From Branchiostoma floridae (Eukaryota > Chordata > Leptocardii > Amphioxiformes > Branchiostomatidae), in the NCBI RefSeq assembly GCF_000003815.2, contig NC_049983.1, forward strand, positions 19,611,106-19,675,105: a stretch of DNA of 64,000 bases, in the 5' to 3' direction. Below the pieces are notes generated by a model. It saw nothing but the letters and a program-made list of their open reading frames with translations, searched no databases and was not told where the DNA came from. Numbering within the stretch: position 1 is the stretch's first letter; each line of letters opens with the position of its first letter. Shown here piece after piece: positions 48,095-56,806 of the stretch. The translations under genes and the position numbers were made by a program.

Positions 48095-48949
48095 ATGACG
48101 ACGAAGTTTGCCCTGTGTGTTCTACTGGTCTCCGTGGCTGTGCTGTCAACTGAAGCATGGCCTCGCCGGGGTGGTTTCGGGAGACAGTATCAACCGTCAG
48201 GTGAGAGTCATTTTATCAATATTTGTCATGTTGATTGACGCACGTCTAGAACGGCTTTCTAAAGTTGTGGTTTACAGAACTGATTATTTCTTCAGCTGTA
48301 TTTCTAAAGCTACTGGTTGAATCGAAGTGGCGAACTTTGATTTAAAAAGGGCACAGCATCATAAATGGTAGCAGTCACCGTAGCACGTGTATATGCATTC
48401 TAAATAAAGATTTTTCTTATGATTCAACATCCAGGTAACCTTGATGGCGCAGGTTACGGTAGTGACAGCGATCCGGGTGCTCTGCCTGAAGGAGACCCCA
48501 ACCCTAGGCCCCGCCCTCAACCTGGCCGTGGTCGGCGCGGCCCTCCCCCACATGTGGCTGAGCGACTCGTCGACATGCTGCAGCGGTTATTCGAGGGACG
48601 TGAAATGCCAGAGGGAATAGAACGACTTCTTCAGCGTCTATTAGGCCTTCGTCCCGAGCGTCCCGGAGCAGGTGGCAGCGACCCTGAGCGTCCCGGACCA
48701 GGCGGCCGTCCCGAGCGTCCCGGACCAGGTGGCCGTCCCGAGCGCCCTGGACCAGGTAGCCGTCCCGAGCGCCCTGGACCAGGTGGCCGTCCCGAGTATC
48801 CCGGAGCAGGTGACCGTCCGGACATGCCAGAAAACGGGGGTCGTCCTGAAGTACCCGAAACAGACGGCCGCCCTGAAGTTCCCGAAAGCCATGGCCCTGA
48901 CGAATATCCCAATACCGACTTCGGTGATGCTCCTTTCTTCTTTCCGTAA
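48095..48949 (+). CDS. Secreted Pro/Gly nonapeptide-repeat protein, member A
   Basis: Coding exons 48095-48200 and 48435-48949 join in phase 1 to give 206 residues. The signal peptide MTTKFALCVLLVSVAVLSTE is followed by WPRRGG. The second exon encodes a linker (NLDGAGYGSDSDPGALPEGD), a charged amphipathic stretch (HVAERLVDMLQRLFEG, GIERLLQRLLGLRP), then about nine units of the type RPERPGPGG that drift into RPEVPETDG, and the terminus GDAPFFFP. The tandem paralogue is at 53865-54833 and a divergent relative at 42080-43609. The ACTGAAG-ATG context is identical in all three. Secretion is well supported; function is unknown. The repeat gives a polyproline-rich, highly charged chain, so a matrix, mucus or multi-peptide precursor are candidates. 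Confidence 0.88.
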
Positions 48950-49017
48950 ACGTCCTAGATTCGGTCTTGACCATTCGAGCATAGTGATATAATGATGTCT
49001 TAGCCACTGAGAGGAGA

Positions 49018-49495
49018 GATATATTGACCGTCAATCGCTGCTGCCCAAAGATGTTTCTATATTTTGATGATTGAAATAAAGTATAAGACATTTACTGTAT
49101 TTTGATCGATATGTTCGGCTTGCTTGCATGTATGTACGTGCCTCACACACCAGACCAAATATGTTTTGTATGGACGGTCCCGATAGTCAAACCTTATAGA
49201 GTAGCTGTGTTCCTCACTATGAGTGTAAACGTCAGAATACATGTATCTGTATGTAGAAAATAGCCAATTTATTTAATTGAAGTGTGACAAGCTACTTGTT
49301 TGATTTTTGTAAGACTTTGATTGGTTTTTGTGAGACGTCGACAAACGTTATGCATCTTAAGTCGATCCCATGTAAGCATACTTTTTATTGTCCCCTCTGT
49401 TGTATATCAAAACAAAATCTATATGGGAATGAGGCGGTGCCTCTATGACAAATGTTGTGACGATGTATCTTCTTTTACAAGGGATTTTCAATAAA
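49018..49495 (+). promoter_or_regulatory. Conserved 3' UTR elements and poly(A) signals of member A
   Basis: ATTGACCGTCAATCGCTGCT (from 49023) and the following AAAGATGTTTCTA recur in member B and, with few changes, in member C. GGCGGTGCCTCT (49433-49444) recurs in all three. AATAAA is at 49075-49080 (proximal) and 49490-49495 (distal). Confidence 0.7.
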
Positions 49496-50588
49496 TTGGT
49501 TATAACATAGCAAGCCTTGTTCTTTCTTCACTTGTAATGATATATCGAAAATGATATGCCACCTATTCATCCACAAAAACATGTTCTACCTCGACATGTC
49601 AGCTCCTTTATTTAAAACTGGGTTAAGAAAATCGTGACTGACAGCAAAAACAAAAGGCGCCCGTAGGAGAGATGAGAGAGGTACATTGGGAGAAAGTCCA
49701 GGTGCACAAGAGTCAGTGCCATGGCCGGGGAACGATCTTTATTTTACACCGCTCACATCCTCTGTTCTCTATCCCTGTACTCGCAACTGTCTCCCTGAAT
49801 CTACTCAGGTCCGGATCCCTGCTTTTTATCTGTTAGCAGGTTCCTGAGTTGAGATCATGATCAGGTCAGATTCTCACCAGATGTAACGGTTAGTTACTTT
49901 GCAAGCTTTATCAGCCATCCCTCCTTTGCTCGCTCATATCTCTACTCTGTCTAAGGTATTTATTTGGTCAGCAAGATGTTTCTCTGTTTGTCGGTATTTC
50001 TCAGCTCAGAAACCTCCGTGTCCATGCTTTGTACACATATGGCGCTCTATTTACTGGTACATATATTTACCATTTCCTTTCAGAAACAGAAAAAAATATT
50101 ATGTTCAGCTTGTTTGGTATTGTTGCTCAAAATAGTACGCATGCTGTGAAAATGTCACCAGGGAATATAATGAATGAAGACCTTTATTGCACATTTTTGC
50201 CACACCGGGCTAAGTACAGGTCACAACAAGACATGTTGAAAAGATACAGTTCACAGATACAAAATGAGACTATTGCTGGATAAATTCAACTTCTCCTCGC
50301 TTTTCTGTTATAGTGGAGATTAAAGAGCAGATATGTTTTATGATCAATGGTTTGTCTAGTTGTATTGAAGAAGAAGACCTTTATTGCACATTTTTGCGCC
50401 ACTTGGCTTAGTACAGGTCAGACGGTAAGAATCACATATATGTAACAATGGAAACAATCATACACATCTATATATGTAGATGTGCGTCTAATCTATTCTA
50501 GGACATTCGACTTCCTCTCGCTTCTTGGTAATTGTATAAATGTAGCTAACTGTATGGTTGGATTAGAAATATGAATTTTTCTACAGAA
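49496..50588. other. Downstream half of duplication copy 1
   Basis: No gene. After the duplication ends at 50170 there are two copies of a 50-nt repeat (GAAGACCTTTATTGCACATT, near 50176 and 50369). Confidence 0.5.
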
Positions 50589-51466
50589 CTTAGGCCATGT
50601 TGATTTGATTATATGGATGACATCCTCCGGGAACTCCAAAACTGATGCGAGCGAGCGAATAAAAAAAAAGTTTGGCCAAAAAAAAAAGTTGCCTTCAGTA
50701 TGAAATCAAAGTGGCCAGGAAGGTTGAACATAGGACTAAACACACATAGTATGGTATACCGACAGTTAGGTGTAGGGACCAGTACATCACACGGGTGAAA
50801 AACATTTTTTTCTTCTTGGACCAATCCGAAAAAAAAAAACAGACCTGAAAAAAAAATCCGAGGAACAGGTTTCGCCAATTACAAAATGGACACACAATGT
50901 CGGCAGCCATTTGGGGTCTAACCGGGGGACCAAGAAGACAATAAGAGCGAAGTCAAGTAGAGTTTATAGTCAATTGCACCAAGTTTCTACAGTCAAAGGT
51001 GCAGAGACAGTTAGCCTTAAGTTTATTACATGGAGATGGGATTTTAAAATGCAGTGGGAGTTCAATAATCCACCAAACAGATTCCTTTGTAGCAAAATTG
51101 ACCAATGATCATTGTTCTGAGTATTGCCAGTTCTCAAGTTTCCACAGACAATCAGGTCCAGGTTCATGTCCGGACCTGGAAATGATCCTCTGGACCTGAA
51201 TTTTCTGTACTGGTACCTCCCCCAACCAACAATAGATTTTTTTCTGTCCTTTCACATCTTATTCTTTGACTTTAGATTCATTTTGGCATTCTATGGCATC
51301 AGTTACTGATACTTTTTTTTTCAATCTACGGAATATTTGTGCTCATTTTACAGCTGCTTTGCACAATGTATTGTGTGGTCGAAAACTTTTTGTTTTGTTT
51401 TGGAAATGGCCAAAAATTGGTGCGAGCGTGGATGTCATCCATATAATCAAATCAACGTGGCCTAAG
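50589..51466. mobile_element. Large foldback element between the duplicated segments
   Basis: Arms of 37 nt at 50589-50625 and 51430-51466 are inverse complements with a single mismatch (CTTAGGCCATGTTGATTTG...). The 0.8 kb interior encodes no transposase. The AGGCCA ends resemble the element at 1109-1477. It sits just outside the second duplicated segment, which begins at about 51487. Confidence 0.75.
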
Positions 51467-51559
51467 GGCGAGGGGAGTATTAGCGTATATCCCCATCTGT
51501 CCTATGTTGCCGTAGTTCCATTGTAGTAAACTGTAAAAAAAGTGGAACAAATTCTCTCA

Positions 51560-51638
51560 TAGCCTGGATAACATACCCCAACCTCAAAAATATCTTTTGT
51601 GTTACTTGAGATCGGGCTGGGGTTGGGTAACCAGGCTA
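51560..51638. mobile_element. 79-bp MITE with 9-bp target duplication
   Basis: Imperfect terminal inverted repeats (TAGCCTGGATAAC on the left; TAGCCTGGTTACC read inward from the right) are flanked by ATTCTCTCA on both sides (51551-51559 and 51639-51647). The paralogous site near 45350 has a single ACTTCTCTCG and no insertion, so this is an occupied/empty site pair. Confidence 0.85.
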
Positions 51639-53101
51639 ATTCTCTCATTATTCAACGTTTATAAGTATCGTCACATATTTGAAAATGATGAGTGAATGAA
51701 TAACACTTACGTACTTCAACTATTTTCTTTACTTTGTGTTGGCTATTTTTGCGTAGTTTTCTTTCGTGCTCTATCACCAGTTTTGGGGTACTGCAAATTC
51801 ATTGTTTTGCAAGCTGGGCTTGATTTTGCGATACGAGTAGAGGAGAAAATGTCATTTTCACGGTGTCAACCATAAACAGGTGCCAAGTCTTCTACCCTTC
51901 TCAGAAACACTCACTCGCACACGTGGGGTTAGTGACGTAGGGTAGGGCCCCTGGTTACACACATGGGTTCATTTATGCTTATAGGATATCCATCCGTTCT
52001 ATCGTTGGGTGTCTTAGATGAAATCTTTCTGTAAAGGAAAAAACAAAAACAATAACAAATCTCTTCGAAAGACTAAGGAAGTGACTGCTGTTTAGTGACC
52101 TTGACATTACTCTCCTTTCCCATGATAGATAAAAAATAGTCTTGGCTTGCCTACACCCACTACGATTGATTAACTATCCATTAAGCTTATAACACTATAC
52201 GTATTTGAAGAAGAGCTGCACATTAAAGCAGTGTAGTAGTTGGAATTTCATTTCCGCTCTTAGTCGACAGCTGTGTACGTACCTTCTAAGATTCTAACGT
52301 TACATCGTGCCAACAAGGGATTTATGTTTAGGCCTTTCCCTTTCATCTTTAGTCTATGGATTGCGCTGGCGGTGATATTAAAGCTCACAAAATGTGGGCG
52401 AGCGTGCAAAATATGACCAACCTTTGTCGAAACGATCATTTCTGCGCTTTGTCGCTGATCACCTACGTGTGATCTACCGACTTGTTTCTTGTTAACGAAA
52501 CTTCACTCGGGTGGAAATGAGTACCTGACCGTTCCTCGGATAGGACCTTAAATAGAGGTCCCGTCTTTGAGGAGAGACACACCTCGGACGTAAGACGTAT
52601 GATAATAAATAATGGAAAATTTGAAATGATTTTGTATCAGAAATTCTTTTGTAAGTCATTTAAGTCCCGACTAAAAAATACGCCTGTCTTTTGAAACACT
52701 AGGCCAATGTGGTTAAATAATACAGAATTAAGGCCTTTTAATTGGCCAGTGATTCAAGTCCAATGTTAGCGTAGTGTGAATGTATTCAAAGTGAACATAG
52801 AGTTCACTTGATGTGTAAGTAAGAAAATGAGTTTTCTCACTAACAGAAGACAGCACGGGAACAGTTCTTGGTCTCCCAATTGCAAATGCTGAGCAGTTTA
52901 TAATAGTCATTGTAATAGGACCATATGCTGCAGCCAACCCGATGTAATTGATAACAGCAGCAAGTGCCAAGGAAACTGAACTTCACGGTGTGTTTTCAAT
53001 TTTACCGCCAGGGGAAACGAGTACGCACCACAAGTCCCCCTACGTAACAGCCTAACGCATAACATAGTTCTAGGCTAGGGTCAAATGAAAGGAAGTTCGT
53101 C

Positions 53102-53286
53102 ACTTCAACCCACTCAGACCAAGGGTGGCTTGGATGCAAGAATTNNNNNNNNNNNNNNNNNNNNNNNNNNNNNNNNNNNNNNNNNNNNNNNNNNNNNNNN
53201 NNNNNNNNNNNNNNNNNNNNNNNNNNNNNNNNNNNNNNNNNNNNNNNNNNNNNNNNNNNNNNNNNNNNNNNNCCGTCGAGCTACAG
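53102..53286 (+). promoter_or_regulatory. Promoter of member B, mostly hidden by a gap
   Basis: The upstream box ACTTCAACCCACTCAGA starts at 53102 and the non-coding exon's donor CTACAG|GTGAG is at 53286. The TATA box and start site that member A shows between them fall in the 128-N gap. Confidence 0.6.
53145..53272. other. Assembly gap, 128 N
   Basis: The gap has exactly the length (128) of the corresponding stretch in copy 1 (47425-47552). That suggests a sized or masked segment and not an arbitrary gap. Confidence 0.9.
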
Positions 53287-53864
53287 GTGAGACTATTTCT
53301 AAACTATTCTTAAATTGATTCACATCCACACAGTACTGAAATTTCTCGTCTACATTCTTGAAAAGAAAGCTTCTAGTTCTGCAAAGTCTATCGTCAATGC
53401 ATAATACAATACTTTCATCATCCATTGAAACCAGAAATTCACTGTAATTGCATACTGTATAAAACAAAGCCTGTAGTTTTTTTCTAGTATAGAATCTATG
53501 AACTTTCAGCATTCCTTCATGAACTGAAATTCAGTTTAGGCGAATTTCTTACCGTGAATATTTTTTGTAGGAGGCGATTCAATGTGATCTTCCAGTTCAT
53601 GAATCTAAAATGTGGCGACTGTTACCATCTTATCTTTGTTCGGTGAACAGACGTAGCGATAGCTAGACATTATTGAAAAGGGGAAATAAAACGGATATCA
53701 TTATACAAGAAAGCCTGCAAATGTTCCTCTCACGCCGATATAGGCAAAGTTACCTTTCTGTGTCCACCAAGTTTTACATTATGCGCGCTACCGACCAACA
53801 ACGCTATTTTTTCTAACTCTAAACAGCTAATACTTTTGTATCTTTGCAAATCGCTAGACTGAAG

Positions 53865-54833
53865 ATGACGACGAAGTTTGCCCTGTGTGTTCTACTGGTC
53901 TCCGTGGCTGTGCTGTCAACTGAAGCATGGCCTCGCCGAGGTGGTGGTTGGGGACACCCGCAGTATCAACCACAGGATTCATCAGGTGAGCGTCAGTTTT
54001 TATTGATATTTGTTGATTGTCATGTTGATTGACAATCGTATGAATTTTTAGTGCTGCAATTTTCAAATCTGGTTCTTCAGCTGTATTTTCACACCTAGAA
54101 AACGAAGTGGCAAACTTTCATTTCAAAGGGCGCAACATCATAAATGGTAGCAGTCACCGTAGCACATGTATATGCATTCTAAATAAAGATTTTTCTTATG
54201 ATCCAACCCCCAGGTAACCTTGATGGCGCAGGTTACGGTGGTGACAGCGATCCGGGTGCTCTGCCTGAAGGAGACCCCAACCCCAGGTCCCGACCTCAGC
54301 CTGGTCGTGGTCGGCGCGGCCCTCCCCCACATGTGGCTGAGCGACTCGTCGACATGCTGCAGCGGTTATTCGAGGGACGTGAAATGCCAGAGGGAATAGA
54401 GCGACTTCTGGAGCGTCTATTAGGCCTTCGTCCCAAGCGTCCCGGACCAGATGGCCGTCCCGAGCGTCCCGGACCAGATGGCCGTCCCGAGCGTCCCGGA
54501 CCAGGTGGCCGTCCCGAGCGTCCCGGACCAGGTGGCCGTCCCGAGCGTCCCGGACCAGATGGCCGTCCCGAGCGTCCCGGACCAGGTGACCGTCCCGAGC
54601 GTCCCGGACCAGGTGACCGTCCCGAGCGCCCCGGACCAGGTGACCGTCCCGAGCGTCCCGGACCAGGTGACCGTCCCGAGCGTCCCGGACCAGGTGGCCG
54701 TCCCGAGCGTCCTGGACCAGGCAGCCCTGAAGTACCCGAAACAGACAGCCGCCCTGAAATACCTGAAAACAGTGGCCCTAACGAATATCCTGATACCGAT
54801 GATTACGGTGATGCTCCCTTCTTCTATCCGTAG
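53865..54833 (+). CDS. Secreted Pro/Gly nonapeptide-repeat protein, member B
   Basis: Coding exons 53865-53985 and 54214-54833 join in phase 1 to give 246 residues. The signal peptide is identical to member A over MTTKFALCVLLVSVAVLSTE. It shares the NLDGAGYGGDSDPG linker and the HVAERLVDMLQRLFEG / GIERLLERLLGLRP stretch. The repeat array has expanded and become uniform: about 11 units of RPERPGPxx, against about five comparable perfect units in A. It ends GDAPFFYP. Near-identical 27-nt DNA units suggest recent slippage or gene conversion. Transcription is presumably driven as in member A, but the core promoter is hidden by the gap. Function unknown. Confidence 0.88.
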
Positions 54834-54900
54834 ACGTTCTAGATTCGGTCTTGACCATTCGATCATAGTGAAATGGTGATGCCTTAGTCACAGAGAGTAG

Positions 54901-55394
54901 AGATATATTGACCGTAAATCGCTGCTGCCCAAAGATGTTTCTATTTTTTGACGATTGAAATTTAAGTGTAAGACATTTACTGTATTTTGATCTATGTGTT
55001 CGGATTGCATGTATGTACACGTGCCTAACACACCAAACCAAATATCTTTTGTATAGACGGTCCCAGTATAGTCAAACGCTGTATACGCTTGCTTTGTTCC
55101 TCACTATGATTGTATACGTTAGAATATATGTACGTAGAGGACAGCCAACTTTGTTACAGTGAAGTGTTACAAGCAACTTGTTTGATTTTTGTAAGACTCT
55201 GAGTAAGCGTTGATTGGTTTTTGTGAGTCGTCGACAAACGTCATGCATGTACAGTGGATCCCATGTATGCATACTTTTAAGTTGTTCCGATACTTTCTAT
55301 TGTTGTAAACAAAATCTTCATATGTGAATGAGGCGGTGCCTCTATGACAAATGTTGGGACGATGTATATTCCTTTACAAGAGATTTTCAATAAA
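54901..55394 (+). promoter_or_regulatory. Conserved 3' UTR elements and poly(A) signal of member B
   Basis: ATTGACCGTAAATCGCTGCT (from 54906), GGCGGTGCCTCT (55332-55343) and a distal AATAAA (55389-55394) match member A. The proximal AATAAA of A is destroyed here (AATTTAAG near 54959). Confidence 0.65.
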
Positions 55395-56110
55395 TTGATT
55401 ATAATTATAAGCCCTGTCCTTTCTTCACTTGCTGTGATTTTTTGTTTAAAATGATATGTCAAATAACCGTCCACAAAAACATGTTCTACGACTAGATGTC
55501 AGCTCATTTAAAACTGTGTTAAGGAAATCGTGCACGTGGCTGACGCCAGTGACGGTGAGAACAAAAGGCACCACGTGACGAGTCAGAGATGAGAATATGA
55601 GGTATGAGAGAGGTACTTTGGGGTTAAGTCCGAAGAGATACGCAAGAGTTACCATGGCCGAGGAACGGTCTTTATTTCACACACACTCTCCCTGAACTTG
55701 CTGGCCTGCTTTTTATCTGTTAGTCCTGAGTTGAGATCAGGGCAGATTCTCACCAGACATAGCTATATTTAACGTTACAAGCTGAATCAGCCGTCCCTCG
55801 TTTGTTCACTCATATCTATACTCTCCATAAGGTATTTTGGAAAGCAAGTTGTGTTTCTCTGTTTGTCGTTGTGTTTCTCAGAAACCTGAGTACTCATGCT
55901 CTGTACAAACGTAGAAGTCTATATCACACATGCATAATCCTATGAAATCTCGTATACGGATACAAATATTTACCATTTACCTTCAGACACGGAAAAATAT
56001 TTTTTTTCAGTTTGTTTCGAAATGTTTCTCAAAATAGTACGCATGTTGTGAAAATGTCCCCAGGGAATATAACATTACGACGTATTGATTCGTTGTAGCT
56101 AGAGCCTCTA

Positions 56111-56124
56111 GCGCCATCTAGCGG
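56111..56124 (-). promoter_or_regulatory. CTCF-like site at the duplication boundary
   Basis: On the minus strand CCGCTAGATGGCGC matches the core CTCF consensus CCASYAGRKGGCRS at 13 of 14 positions. It lies about 40 bp past the end of the segmental duplication and 0.7 kb before SLC35A3. Insulator function is a guess. Confidence 0.4.
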
Positions 56125-56763
56125 TCATGTTTAATATCATGTCAACGCGCGACAAACTAGGCGCTATTCCTTGCAACATTGGATAAAGTTTTTACAGGGC
56201 ACATGTACATTATTATCTGAACTTTAATCAAAGTTGTCGCAACTAGAGTTCATTTTCAATATTTATTACCGTGCCGTTTCCATTGAAGTTGAGTCGGTCA
56301 GACTCACGGGGAGGAACTCTCCTGCGTAATAATATCAATAAGCTTTCAACTTGAAACAAAATAGATCGTGGGGAGAACTTAAGTCATTAATTACGTATGC
56401 TCATGTTGTGATGGATTTTGTTTCCTTAATATGCAACTACAGTTCAGATCTCTAACGTTAACATCCATTGGCATAATACCGGCAGTAATACTTACACCGG
56501 CAAATGACATAAACGGTAAATTTTCGGTGATCCACAAACACAGTTGAAATTGTAGCGCTATTTAGTTACGGCCCTTGTTAAAGAAATCACGACAAAAACC
56601 CAACGTTGTCTGTCAGCTGAAGATAGTCTTATTTGTAGACTACTTTTGACTTTTTGTCCCTTTGAAGCTCTCAACTGGTTGGTCTTTTGTGTGCCATTTG
56701 TTTGTTTTGTAAAATCCGGTTCGACTGACGTAATTTTCGCGCCAGTCGTGTTTGCTAGGTCGT

Positions 56764-56786
56764 AGGTCAAAGGTTGTCAAAGGTCA
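56764..56786 (+). promoter_or_regulatory. Nuclear-receptor-like half sites before SLC35A3
   Basis: AGGTCAAAGGTTG (56764-56776) is close to a DR1 element (AGGTCAnAGGTCA), and a further AAAGGTCA follows at 56779-56786, 20 bp before the ATG. They probably lie in the 5' UTR or core promoter. Confidence 0.35.
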
Positions 56787-56806
56787 TAGCATCAGAAACT
56801 GCCAAC

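Larger units (their letters stand above)
45122..50170 (+). repeat. Segmental duplication, copy 1 (with member A)
   Basis: Homologous in order and orientation to 51487-56072, covering upstream DNA, gene and downstream DNA. Shared starts read ATATCCCCATCTGTC; shared ends read CCAGGGAATATAA. Copy 1 has about 170 bp (45150-45320) and about 0.5 kb (about 45580-46075) that copy 2 lacks. Confidence 0.88.
51487..56072 (+). repeat. Segmental duplication, copy 2 (with member B)
   Basis: Partner of 45122-50170, with the same order of upstream DNA, gene and downstream DNA. Differences are the 79-bp insertion at 51560-51638, loss of the block equivalent to about 45580-46075, and the N gap. Confidence 0.88.
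55395..56806. other. Spacer between member B and SLC35A3
   Basis: The end of the segmental duplication (to 56072), then unique sequence with a CTCF-like site and the SLC35A3 promoter. No gene seen. Confidence 0.5.
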
